The notes beneath the pieces were generated by a model. It did no database searches. It saw only the letters and a list, made by a program, of their open reading frames with translations, and was not told where the DNA came from. Both the position numbers and the translations under genes were made by a program. From assembly GCF_963082655.1 (NCBI RefSeq), contig NC_081553.1:208200435-208264434 (forward strand): a stretch of 64,000 nucleotides of DNA, written 5' to 3'. This stretch comes from Stomoxys calcitrans. Taxonomy: Eukaryota > Arthropoda > Insecta > Diptera > Muscidae. Below are positions 22,009-35,700 of the stretch, piece by piece. Position 1 is the first letter of the stretch, and each line of letters starts with the position of its first letter.

Positions 22009-22016
22009 CTGAATAC

Positions 22017-23755
22017 CAAATTCGTAACTTTTCTGTTATCGCTCATTAACTAAACGTTTTTCGTTAAAACAATTGAATTCCACTACATATAATATGCATG
22101 CAAAACAACGAGTCTGACTCTTTGATTGGATTTAAACTCTTATACAATTTCATTACATCTTCCCAAAAGTTAGGAAACACTGTTCTCTTATAATTATGTT
22201 TTCATGTGGCAACACAATACTTAGTTTATTGTTGAATTTCCATTTCAAAAACTAAAAATTTACAAACACCCTATTTTATTTAAAAAGTTTATATGCTTTC
22301 CTCGTCTTAAACCCCCAGTTTGTTTAACATGTCTCTTTGCAAATAGTTTTTTCTTGCTATCTTATAACACAAACGGAATAAAAATCACGAACAGCGCAGC
22401 TGCCATACACGTATACCGAAAACACTCACACACATGCATTGAAATTAATGTTGGTGTGTGTGCATGTGAACCAAATAAAAATGATTGCCATGTATAAAAG
22501 GAGTCTCATTTCATTGTCAGCTAGCTTTGCGTTGATCTCGTAAAGCAATTTTATTAGGACGTGGGGTCTGTGTTGGTCGTTTCAAAAATGGCCATGCCAT
22601 GTGCTAATAATTTCGTTTATTTGGTACATACGCTTGGGGAAGAAGTCTAAATATTGTAAAAATTATTTATTATTTTCTCTCCAATGTGACTAAACTCGCA
22701 CGACCACACTCTCAATGAGTTTGAATATATGTTCTTGCAGAAAAGAGACAGAGATAGAGGACGAGACAACAACTACATGTTTGTAAAATTCTGTACTTAA
22801 AGCATTTTAAAATTTAATTTTTCCAGCTTGAAACTTCAAAATTCGGCACAAAAATTAATTATTAGAATTCTTTCTACATGCTTGTGGCAAGGATGCCTCA
22901 CGTTTTGCTATATCTTTGTTTTTAAACATGCAATGATGAACGATACGAAAAATGCTACTCGAAAATACAACGATGTCGTTTACAATCATCGTCGCAACAC
23001 AACAACAAAATTGCATTCATTCCGTAGATTGAAGTCAACGAAAGCGGCTGACAAATTGTTCAACGGAGCTGGGCAATTTTGCAATTTTGGTTAAAAACTA
23101 TTATTCCAAAATATCAGTTTTTGAGATTTTATTGGATGTTAACAACTCGGGGATTTTCGAGGAATCGGGCAATAACTCGATAATTACGAGAGTGGTACCC
23201 TCATTCGTGGTGGTGTTGTGGAACCCACAACATATGTCATATGTGGTAGTGAACGTGTTAATTATAATTAACTAACATTTATTAATTTTCTGTGCATTTT
23301 TTTTTTGCTTACTACCTTAACTTGAGTAGTCGTCATTATCTCTGCTTACGTCGTTACTGTGTGTTTTGATTTTTTTTTGTCGTTGTCCGGGTCTCTTCAC
23401 CCTTTTTCGGGGCAAAGTAGCAGCATTGTATTAAAATTTGTATTTGAATTAACACTCGTCATTCAATCTTACTACCGACATCACTAGATTGTCTCTTCCA
23501 TATGGTTGGTGGACTCTGTTGCTTGTTGCATGCCGAAAATCTCGGTCAAATTAGTAGCAGACGGAGCAGCAGCACTAAGAAAAACGGCGCCGTCGACAAC
23601 GCTATATTTAAATCAAAAACTGAAAATTAAGAAGTCTCTGCCAAGAGCAAAAATTGCCTAACGGACAGACAAAAACAAAGAAACAATACAAAAACAACAT
23701 AGCCTCTCTGCGTGTAAATATAATAAATTAATTTCTTTCCACACAAGTTGCTCAG
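22017..23755. other. TfIIA-L 5' region, no recognised gene
   Basis: A TATA-like TATAAAAGG lies near 22494 with a possible initiator about 30 bases on. A 267-base open frame at 22828-23094 starts at TTG after an acceptor-like 'tttttccag' and has no recognisable content. Bases 23270-23755 are probably the proximal promoter and 5' UTR of TfIIA-L, judging by position only. Confidence 0.3.
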
Positions 23756-23791
23756 AATAACAGCCTCAAGCTGGCGGAGAAAAAGGTGCAG

Positions 23792-26700
23792 GCTTTATGC
23801 CAATCTTCAGTGGTAAGTACATATGATTATAGTTGTACAAAACAAAAACAGTTTGACAATTTTTAAAAGTACAAATTATTTTCAATTTAGACCAGGCAAA
23901 GATTAAGTTGGTCTTTTATAATTGCTGTGTGAAAGGTCTTATTTGGAAAATACTTTCCATATGTGAATTACCTCTATTATTGTAAGCAATGAAAACCAAA
24001 CCCTAAATTGGTTACGAAAATTAATTGAGATTTGTCGGTCTGGTTCGCAAGTGATTTATGCGGTTTATATATGCTATCTATAAGATCAGAACCCCGGATT
24101 TATGTTTGAAATCTTGGAAGGTCTTCGCATTATAACATTTTGATTGTTAGTTTTAAGTACAACCTTTTAAGGAAGGTTTGGCCATATCGGTAATACTATC
24201 CATATGGAAAATAATGGCAAGTTAAGGCAACTGCAAGTTTTGCCATAAAGGAAAATAGAACTTCCAATAGGGACTCAATGTATATAAACTAACTTCTTAA
24301 AGTGCTCTAATGGCCGCATATTAAATACAAATATATTTACATTTATTGAATAGGTCAGTAGGTGATAAACTATGAAGCGCCAATGTAGACACCCAATCCA
24401 AAGACAGTCCGTTGTACGCACCGGATTGACCCGATGAAGTCGTTCATCAAGTCAGCCTTGTGTACAACGCACTCCTACAACAACAATGTAGATACCCATA
24501 GTGGGTGAGATGCAGTGTAGGCAAATTCAGATAAACCAAAATGTTTTTTACGGACTTCAGAAGGATCACTTGGCCAATTTTAATGACATGGGAAACTATA
24601 AGAATGTCCGGAAACTGATCAGATTCTTGCCTGCTACTAGTCTCCCGAAACATGCAGGTTCTTCAGCATCAGGATATTGGTTCTATCTTCCCATCTGCTG
24701 GGGTTCGAGGTTAACTTCATTGTTGCCCACTGCTTACCAATACCAACGTCTGCAATCCCATGTTAGCCGGTTGTACGTACCGGATTGACCCGATGGAGCT
24801 CTTCATCGACAAGGGCTGCCGACTCAGTGTACAACACATTTTTGCAACAACAACATACACTGTTTAAGTTGCAGTGTTTCAAATGTTCAGTTCTCTCAGT
24901 CGGGAAATACTCCTAACCTGTGGTAAAAAGAGAGCGGATGCTGCATTAATGATGTCTCTTAGCAAAAAGTACATATAAGAGAGGTGTTGTTGTTATTGTA
25001 TTCTTTTCAAGTTCCATAGGTGAATATGCTCGCTCTGGTCCAAAGGATTGATCGCCGCGAAAATAACGGGTTGCCAGAATACGTCATGTAACATGTCGGT
25101 TTAAGCAATGGAGCTGCCTGGTGAAATGCAAAATGTGGATCTAACTATTTGCTCAGCTAAATCCAGGTCCCAGTGGTCGTTTTCTAGAGAGATTGCCATA
25201 AATAGTGATGCGCTTCAAAGTCTCTTAATTTTTTACTTATTTATTTTTATTATTATAAATCACCGCTTTGTGTGGAGTGACTCATACGCGTTACTTTTAT
25301 GAAGAAAATGCAACCTTTAAATGTTTCTTTTATGTGTTATTTTGTCAAGATCAAGAAACCTACGGTGCAGTTCGATGGAATACTATTAAGTGAAAGTTCA
25401 TTTTATAACGACTGCCTGAATTGTGTGGTTTAAGAGCTTCTTTTTTTTTCTTGGTTGTCTTGTGCTTTTGCAAAAACAAACTGCAACTCACTCCGACGTT
25501 TGTTAGCCACTGCCGTCTGGGTTATTTTGCTGTAACAAAGAAAATGAAAAGCACATCCACACATATTGACAATTCTGGCTGAGTTTGTTATCAATATAAG
25601 TGACATAAACACAACTCTCAATCTGTTGTTAAAATATATCTAAAATTTTATAAAATGTGGTAGATCATGATTAATAAATGCGAAATTCGAATAAAAAGTA
25701 AAAATTTACCACTTTCCAAAGAGGAACAAACGAAGTAGGTTGTTTCTTTTAAGAGATGATTTTACTGTTTACATTATGTGTAGCACATGCATCCCGTTTA
25801 GTTTTCTGAAATCTCTTGAGTTCATATTCCACTGTTTTTGGACTTTTTCAAAAGGGTTTGAAGGGGCTTCCTATTTAATTTTCATATGTTACTCCAGTGT
25901 TTTTTTCGGACCAGGGCAGATCATGGCTCAAACCAAGAAATTTATGCAAATATACAAACACACATACATTTGTATGTAAGTATTTTTTAATATTAATTAT
26001 TCCAGGAGAATATTTCGACCAAATATGGGCCCTATGGGCGGACATTTTAAAGGAAAAAATCGTTCTGGTAAGAAGTGTGTATTTTTCAACGCATAAATAT
26101 TAGCAAAAAATTATGCGCATTTTTACATATTTGCGTCCGTTTTTGGTTCGCCGTTTGTATTCAGATACAAATAGAGTTTGGAGTTGAACTTTTTATACTA
26201 CAAAAATCTCACCATAAATGGTCCAAAATATATGACAGCTATATCATGTTCTTGACCAATTTTAACCGTACTCGGCACAGTTGTTGGTATTCATAACATA
26301 ACACCATGTACAAGACGGATAAAAAATGTGGCTTCCATGGGCTCAAGAAGTCAAATTGGGAAATCGGTTTATATGGGGGCTATATCAGGTTCTTGACCGA
26401 TTTGGACCGTACTTAGCACAGTTGTTGGAATTATAACAACACTCCATGTGCTAAATTTCAGCCAACTCGGACAAAAATTGTGGCTTCCATGGGTTCAAGA
26501 AGTCAAATAGGGGGATCGGCTTATATGGGAGCTATGTCCAAACCTGAACCAATATGGCCCATTTGTAATCACCAACGATCTTGTAATTAAGAATTCACGG
26601 GATTGACAAATTTATTTTAGTAAAAATTAATTTGAAGATTTATTAAACGAACAGAATTCAAAGGTGGGTTATTTTTGACTGAAAATAATATATGTATAGG

Positions 26701-29700
26701 AAAAGCATACTTGATTAGAATAATAACTAAACAAGTAAATATCGATTGGAGTATTTCTACAACACCCCCTCTCAATCGATTATTCCAGCTTCAACTCGTA
26801 GCTTCTGAAATTTATTGGCATCCAAGGATTTGGTAAATAAATCCGCCAACTGTTTTTCTGATCTTATGTGTTCGACCACTATGTTTCCATTCATAATGTT
26901 GTCTCTAACAAAATGGTGCTTGATGTCAATATGCTTTGCCCTTTTGCTTTCAAGATTGTTAGACATTCCAATGCAGCCTTTATTATCCTCAAAAATTTTT
27001 ACTGCATATCCGCTAATTTCCCTTAAATCTTCTAATACACCTCGTATCCACAAAGCTTCTGTACTAGCCATGCTTAGAGCTATGTACTCTGCCTCGGAAG
27101 AAGAAGTTGCCACTGTTTGTTGCTTCTTGCTGCACCATGATACTGTACATCCATAGACCTTGAACATGTATCCACTAACAGATTTTCTGTCTGACAAATC
27201 TGTGGCCCAATCAGCGTCGGCATATCCAATTACTGGTTCATCAGAGTAGTTTCTAAAATTCAGTTTCATCTTCATTGTACCTTTTAAATATCTCAGTACA
27301 CGCTTAAGATGTTGCCAGTGAATTTCATTTGGGTTTTCTTGAAATCGACCTAAATATCCAACATGGTAACAAATGTCAGGTCTAGAGCATACCATAATAT
27401 ACATTAAACTCCCTAAAAGTTGCCGATAGGGTAGATTCGGGTTTGTTGGAGATTCACCTTTTTGCAATTGCAAGCCTTTCTCCATGGGAGACTTTACAGG
27501 ATTACATTCTGTCATCCCAAACTTATTCAGGATTTTGGAAATGCTTGCTTCTTGCGATATGCTTAATTCTCCATTACATAAATCCATATTCATACCTAGA
27601 AAATGTTTTAAAGGACCGCAATCTGACATTTCAAAATGTTTTGATAGTTGAGTTTTTAAGTCCATTATTCGATTGATATTATTTCCAACCACCAATACAT
27701 CGTCAACATATAGTATAAGAATAAGAACACTGGCTTTATCGGTATCCATTTTAAAATACAGGCAATAATCGTGCCTGGATCTTGAAAATCCTAGTGATTG
27801 AAGAAACACGTTAAATTTCTCATTCCAGCATTTAGGAGCTTGCTTCAGGCCATACAAAGATTTTGCCAATTTGCACACCAGACCAGGGTCTGCTTTGACG
27901 CCGTGGGGAATTTCTATGTATATATCCTCCTTTAAATCTCCATGTAAAAAAGCTGTTTTTACATCTAGTTGGTGAAAGTGATAACCGTGACGAACACCAA
28001 TGGCTAATGCAATTCTCACAGTTGTTAGCTTAGCAACGGGGGCATAGGTTGTTTCTGGAGAAAGCCTTTTGCAACTAATCTTGCCTTATATTTTGTAAGA
28101 TTCCCATTACAGTCTTCCTTAAGTTTAAAGACCCATTTTGTCTTCAAGATTTTTGCACCTACTGGAGGCTTAACCAAATCCCAGACATGATTTTTCTTCA
28201 TAGAATTCAATTCGTCATTAACAGCCTGCATCCAGCTATCGGTATCATCTCTATTGAAGATTTCGTTGAAACTTTCGGGTATATTATTTTGAACCACATT
28301 CGCCTCATGTCCAGTTATATAGTCCATAAATTTCATTGGAAATTGTTTAATTCTTAGGCTGCGTCTTTTTCCTATATCCGGGTCGTTTTCTTCAGCTGAA
28401 TTTTGGCTATCATCTTCATCAGACGTTACTTCATTCTGTTCATTCATTTGTGCAATTGGTTCTTCAGATTCCGCTTTGTTGTTTGCACTATTCTCTTCAG
28501 CAGACACAGCATCATTACCGTCTTCCCCCTCTTGCTCGTGGATGCTCCAAATTATTTTGGGTTCACTTGATTCATTAACGAGACCTTTGTACCGGAAACA
28601 ATTTTCGTCGAATTTAACATCTCGAGCCAGTATTACCTTTCTTGCTTGCATATCCCACAGCCTGTATCCATTTGGAGCGTAGCCAATAAAAATTGTTTTC
28701 TTGCTTTTCGAATCCAATTTCTTTCGGCATTTATCTGGTATCCAAGCATATGCTTTTGTACCAAAGATTCTTAATTTATCATAATTTGGCTTATTCCCAA
28801 ACCACTTTTCTGCCGGTGTTACCATTTCATTTAAAGCCCTTGTTGGTATTCTGTTTATAACATACACGGCGGCAAGAGCTGCTTCGTTCCAAAGAAATTT
28901 AGGAACTCCACTGTCCAATATCATGGCTCTTATCTTTTCTGTGACGGTTCTATTGAACCTCTCAGATACTCCATTCTGCTGCGGTGTGTATGCAATGGTG
29001 GGTTCAACTTGTATTCCTTTTGATTTGTACCATTCTAGCTGTGCTTTAGACAAATATTCGGTACCTTGGTCTATTGTAAGATTTGATATCTTCACATTAG
29101 GGAACATTGTCGTCACCATGGCCTCATATTCTTTGAATTTCTGAAAGACTTCTGATTTTTTCTTTATGCAGAAAATCATAGCAAAATGGCTGTAGTCATC
29201 TATGAATGAAACAAAATATTTGGAACCATCCCAGGCCACAGGAGTTATTGGCCCACATACGTCAGAATGTATCCTTTCAAGTAATCTTGTTGATCTAGAC
29301 CTAGTTCCATCAAAAGGTTCACGACACTGTTTTGCCTCAGTACATATATCACAGAACCCCAAAACGTTTGGCTTTATGTTTTCCTTTATCAAATTTTGTT
29401 GTAATACGTTTTTCATACCTGATGTTCCGATATGTCCAAGCCTTTTATGCCAAATTTCGAAATTGTTTTGATGACAAATGAAAGCACCATTTTCTTTGTG
29501 GGTTAAGGTTAATTCATAAAGATTGCCACGCAAGTATGCCGATGCTATTTCTTCGCCATCTTTAAGAATCATAGCCTTATTCTTAACAAAATTTACCTTA
29601 AGTCCGGCCTTAGTCAACTTCCTCACCGACAACAAATTATCTCTCAATGTTGGGGCATAAAGTACATCTTTCATTGTTATATCTATGCCCTTGTTACTCA

Positions 29701-32700
29701 CACCTTGCACAACACCAACATTCTTAGCTACAATTGACTCATTGTCCTTGGCAACATTAATTTCAACTGGATTATCCAGGCTAGACATTGTGCTAAAAAT
29801 ATCTTTATCTTTTGCTAGATGGTCACTCGCACCAGAATCCAATTTAAAGACAATTTCAGCTTTCTCTGCTCTGGTTCTATTCCTGTACGCCATAAACGCG
29901 ACTGCTTTCGTATTTGTCTTTGCAGATCGTGCTTCTCTTTGCCAACAGTCTTTAGATTTATGCCCAAACTTGTCGCATTTAAAACATTTTCCATTAAATC
30001 GGGGTTTGGCTTTTCGAAAAGCATTCTTCTTACTTGAAAACGCAGCTTTTTCTTCCACATTAGCTTGATCACGATCCAAGAACTTTGCTTCTTCAGAAAT
30101 GAGTCTCTCTTTCACGATGTTAAATGTCAATTGCCCATTTTCCATATTTTGCATAGCTGTAACCAGGGGGTCATATTTATCGGGCAACGTCAAGAACAGT
30201 TGTGCTAAAACGTCACTTTCTTCCACACAAGCTCCGGACAATTTCAGCTTTCGTATTAAATTTTCAAATGCCATTACATGACTTACAATTGAGTCTCCAT
30301 CATTCATTTTCATCTTGGCCAATTGTTTTCTGATTAGAACTTGATTCGTTACAGACTTCTTCGCGAAAACAGATTGAAGGCTTTGCCACATAGCCTTTGC
30401 TGTTTCTTTGTCACGCACAAAACTAATGCAATCCGCATGTAGGAAACTCACTATTCTGTCCATTGCCTTTTTGTCCTTTTTCTTGAACTCAACTTTTTTA
30501 GTTGCATCATCTGGAGGGTCACCGGTGAGAACTTCCAACAGATCCAGAGAGTCCAAATGAATTTTCACTCTAAATTGCCAATCATCAAATCCCTGGCCGT
30601 TAAACTGGGGAATTCCATGAACTTCCTTGATTTCGCCCATAACCTCTTGTAATTAAGAATTCACGGGATTGACAAATTTATTTTAGTAAAAATTAATTTG
30701 AAGATTTATTAAACGAACAGAATTCAAAGGTGGGTTATTTTTGACTGAAAATAATATATGTATAGGAAAAGCATACTTGATTAGAATAATAACTAAACAA
30801 GTAAATATCGATTGGAGTATTTCTACAACAAACGACCTATACCAATATACAAAAATTTTAAAGCGGTTAGCTCTACGCGTTTGACCGCTATCGTGATTTC
30901 GACAGACGGACGGACGAACATTGCTAGTTCGGATCAGAATTTCGAGACGATCAAGAATATATATACTTAATGCGGCCCTAGATCAATATTTCGAGGTGTT
31001 ACAAACGGATTGACTAGTTTAGTATACCCCATCCTATGGTGGTGGGTATAAAAAAAAACTCCCTACGGCGCCCCTCTGATAATGGGACGCAAATAATCAA
31101 CAGAAAAAAAATATTGCACAATTTTACCGCATACCAATATTTCAATTTAAGATGTGCCGCGTGACAGATTGAATATAGATAAACAACATTTTTCGCTTTA
31201 TACCTAATTAGTGTTTATAACGAAAAAAAAAATATGTAAAATAATTATAACGCTGTGATAATACCTTTTAGCAATGATTAATATGCATATAAAGGTATAT
31301 TAAAAATAATCTAAAAATGTATTTTCAATTCAAATTGAATTTTAACTTGTATAAGGGAAATTAAATACAACTTTTAAAAAAATTCCTTCTATTGGCAGCT
31401 ATAACATTTTTATATAACTGAAGCTGAGAGATCGAAGTACACAATGAAGTAATATTGAAAAATCAGACTTGTTAGCTGGACCCGAGGTTTCATTTTATTT
31501 CATTTTATTAATCATTCTTTGTAATATGAAGCCTATAAGGCCTATAATTATATTACATTGATAACACAACCTGAGTACTTTCTAAGGTCTAGTTAAATCT
31601 AAATCCAAAATATAAAACATAATACCTAGTTAACTATTGGCATTGACTTTCCATCTAAAAAATTTCAAAAACAAAACACTATATAGACGCCGAAAAATCG
31701 GGAGTTGCAATATTGGTCCCAGTGCACAAAAAGCCGTGATATAAAAGCAACAATCAGAATCAACAAGTAAAAATGCATTAACTTCGGCCGGGCTAAACTT
31801 TGGATACCACCACGGGTAAACCAACTTACCTCATAAATGCACAATTGAAAATGCACAATTTACTCCCCCATAGCATCTATATAAAAACATGGTCCGATTT
31901 GGACCCAATTCGGCACGGACATTGAGTCGTGGCTCAAAATCAATCCCATGGCAGCCGGTTGTATATACCGGTTTGACCCGATGAAGTCCGTCATCGGCAA
32001 GGGCTGCCGCCTCATTGTACAACACACTGCCACATTAACAACAACTGTTCAAAATTTTGGTCTCTTTGGCAGTTATATCCAAATATAGACCGATCTGAAA
32101 CACATGTCAAAAAGTGTCAAATTTCAGCGAAATCGGATTGTAAATGCGGTTTTTATTGAGCAAAGAATTTAACTCAAGACATCGGCCGATTAGGGTCAAA
32201 TCGCAAAAGATGTCAAAGGGCCTAACACAATTCACTGTCCCAAATTTCGGTGAAATGGGACAATAAATGAGCTATTTATGGGCCCATGATCTTAAATCGA
32301 GATATCGGTCTATATGGCAGCTATATCCAAATCTGGACCGATCTGCGCCAAATTGAAGAGAGATGTCGACTATCCTAACACAACTCACTATTCCAAATTT
32401 CACCAAAATCGGATAATACATGTGGCTTTTATGGGCCCAAAACCTTAAATCGGGAGCTTGGCCTATATGGCAGCTATATCCAAATCTGGACCGATCTGGG
32501 CCAAATTGAAGAAGGATTTCGAAGGGCATAACACAATTCACTTTCCCTAATTTTTGCAAAATCAGACAATAAATGTGGCTTTTATGAGCCCATGACCTTA
32601 AATCGAGATATCAGTCTATATGGCAGCTATAGACGTGGCTAGATCGTTTAAGTGTTTTTCGAACAATCAAGAAAGAATTCGTCTTACATGAAAAGATAGA

Positions 32701-35700
32701 AAAATGGCAGAAGAATACGTCTTTCGGAGACAGGCCCAAACCCTTCCAGTCAAGGCGTCAATGTGAGATTGAAAGCATAACTCGGAGTCAATAATAATAA
32801 TCCCCAAACACTTATGCCGATCAACAAACTCAATTACAGAGTTGCTAACGAATATGTTTGAGATTGCCACATTGTGAACAGGCGGATTTCAATTTTCTCT
32901 GGATTAACACTGAGACTCCAGAGAAGACTGAAAACTGTCTGCTCACAAGAAAGAGAAAGTGGGTCAATTTGACACACCACGTTTCTTCAACAGAAAGATT
33001 TCGATATTAGACAAGGTCAAATACTAAGGATTAATCTTAAACAGGAAACTGGATCGAATGAGATATTCTTAGCGAAAAAACCTCTTCATGAGTTTTTTCT
33101 TTCTTGAAAAACAAGCTCATTCAAGCTAACTCATTCGTATACCACTTCCAAAAACCTTTCATTTGAGACATACATGCATGTGCGTTTCAAATATTAATTA
33201 ATTAAATATTAATTCCTCGAAAAGTTACCCATTTACTTAGAGTAGAGGTTTCCCCAGGTGATTTGATCCCAAACTTTATACAAAATTCGTATTTTTGGGT
33301 TATCACAGAGGATTTGGTTAAAGGGTTATGGTTTAATCGCTTTTGACAGGACTAGCCAATACTATATCATAATTCTCTGTTTAATCTTAAACCCATATAA
33401 GATAGTTGTTTTCCATTTACTTCCACTCCTTTATATATATATAAATGTATTACAGCTTATTTCAATTGAACATTTCAGCTAAAAGTCTATCATGCAGTTA
33501 TCGAAGATGTCATATCCAGTGTTCGTGATGCTTTCCTTGACGATGGTGTTGACGAACAAGTTCTGCAGGAAATGAAACAGATATGGCGGTCCAAATTATT
33601 GGCTAGTAAAGCAGTAGAAGTAAATCCAGATCCACCGACGGAACAACCTCCACAAATTGTTGCAAATAATCCTAAGGTAAGAAAAAAATATGACTTTAAG
33701 TTAAACTTAATATGCTAATTATAAACATTTCTTCGTCCCACTAAAAACACAAAAATTTACTCGCCATGACATTTGCACTGGCAAAACTCTTTACTATTGC
33801 ATTGAAAATATATTCAAATATCAGCCAACAAAGGTACGTATGTTCATAGTTTCCCAAATTATAGTTTTATAATTTTTTTTTCCAAAAATAGGCTCAAGTA
33901 GCTAAGGCCAAAAAAGCAGCGGCGGCAGCAGCGGCTGCTTCACAGCTAAATAGCAACACCAATGGGGCAGCCTCAAACACCACTAACTCATCGATAGATG
34001 TTAAGCCAAACCTTGCTCAATTACAACAGGCGGTGAATGGACCCACATCAGCGGCTGCTGGATCATCGGCAAACACCATTATTAATGGCACAATAAAACA
34101 AGAACCCCAACATCAAACATCTTCACAACAACCGCAACCTCAAAGTCATCCGCCACCATTACACCCTACCTCTTCGAGTTCAGCTCTACTGCTGCAACAG
34201 CAGAAACAACAGCAGCAAGCCATTGGTGCTGCTGGTGGTGGAGGTGGCAATAATCAGCAGTCACATCCATCCGGCAACAGTTCTGGTGGCAGTAATCAAC
34301 CACAATCATCGACTATACCTATTGTGGCAGCTTTAGATCCGAATCGTATTATGCCTGTAAATGTAAGTAGAAATATGGAAAACAAATGCAAAAGGATTTG
34401 CTACGCATATCTAATAGCTCAGAAAATTATCTTTGATAAATCGAAATATTATTTTCTGCAAATGCAAATTAGCCCATGAATATTTAATAAAAAAAAACTG
34501 GGCTTCTTCTTTCATAACATTACATAGCGGGCCGAAAACTTGAAATTGGTAGATCGGAAGATCAGTCTCTGTACTAGTCGCTATATCCAAAAATTACGAG
34601 AAAAATTGGGTAATAGGTTCGCGTTTTATGGGGCCAAGATCTTAAGGCAGAAAATCGATCTTTATGACAGTTATACCCATATATTGTCTGATCTAGACCA
34701 TATAATGCAAGGATATGTAGAGGTCTAATGTAATTCACTGATCCACATTTCGACGAAATCAGGTAATAAATGCGCCTTTTATATGTTCAATACCTTATAT
34801 GGGGAGATCGGACTATAGCAGCTACCATATATCAAAATACTCCAATCCAGACCATATTTGGCAAGGCGGATGTCGAAAAATTACTCACTGTTGGAAATTT
34901 CAACAAAATCGGGTAATAAATGCCCCATTTAAGGTCTCAAAACTTCAAATAGGGATATCGGTCTATATAAAAAAATTCTAATATGTACCATACTTGACAT
35001 AGGTGGCCATGTCTCATTACAACACACTGTAACCGTAAATTTCACTGAAATCGGAAAATGAATGCCTATTTTATGGTTCTATATTGACCTTACTCCCCTT
35101 ATATGTTGAAGTGTCGTATGCCACCCACTGCAACAACAAAATATTGCAAATTTGCCCATGAACATTCCATTAAGGAACAGGACAAACTTCTTACATATCA
35201 TTGAGCACTGGACGGTTCAAGTTTATACTCAACGATAAGGGATATCGTTTTTATAGCGGTTTTGAACGGCGTGCCGCAGTGCCTTTCTTTGGGGAGAATT
35301 TGGTACATAGTAAAGTACCGCACAAATATCGCCATCGTTAAGAGGGGATAAGCACAGCTGAAAAATTAGTCCAATGTTCTCGCTAGGATTCGAATCCAGG
35401 CATTCAGAGTCCTAAGCGGACATGTTAACCTCTGCGTTACCGTGTCCTCCTATCACTGTAGCACATTTCAGCAAAAACAGGTAAAAAATTTTTATTTTTG
35501 GGTGCCGCGCTCTGGCTTGACGTCACTTCGGGAGTACAGTCATACTTATTACTTTGCAAGGTGTTGTGCTACTATTCCGTTCCAGGGCTTGGGAATCGTC
35601 GTTCTTGCTATTTAATTACAATGGTCTTCGAGACAAGATTGATGAGATAGTAGGTTTTTTTGAATCGTTCCGGCAGATGCAGCCGCCTCAATTCCTACAG

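Larger units (their letters stand above)
26579..30830 (-). mobile_element. copia-type LTR retrotransposon
   Basis: LTRs of 186 bp at 26579-26764 and 30645-30830 look identical. They are flanked by AACGA (26574-26578 and 30831-30835). On the minus strand the element begins TGTTGTAG and the LTR ends …ACAAGA rather than the usual …CA. The primer-binding site GGTTATGGGC (30644-30635) abuts the 5' LTR and is the initiator-Met tRNA internal type known for copia. The polypurine tract GAGAGGGGG abuts the 3' LTR. Insertion is antisense to TfIIA-L within its first intron. Confidence 0.95.
26110..31055 (-). repeat. family D tandem-repeat element, split by copia
   Basis: The outer parts (26110-26578 and 30836-31055) carry family D landmarks: repeated 'tgtggcttccatgggctcaagaagtcaaat' with ~150-bp spacing, 'ttcgacagacggacggacgaaca', and the closing 'gtatacccc…cctatggtggtgggtataaa'. 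The copia insertion at 26579-30830 interrupts it and duplicates AACGA; removing copia leaves a continuous repeat. Confidence 0.7.

Noticed and set aside
22490..22530. TATAAAAGG core promoter
   Set aside because: Not called as a feature in its own right: no downstream exon can be tied to it, and such motifs are frequent in AT-rich DNA.
22828..23094. 88-aa basic ORF upstream of TfIIA-L
   Set aside because: Starts at TTG and has no recognisable content; an acceptor-like site before it is not enough to call an exon.
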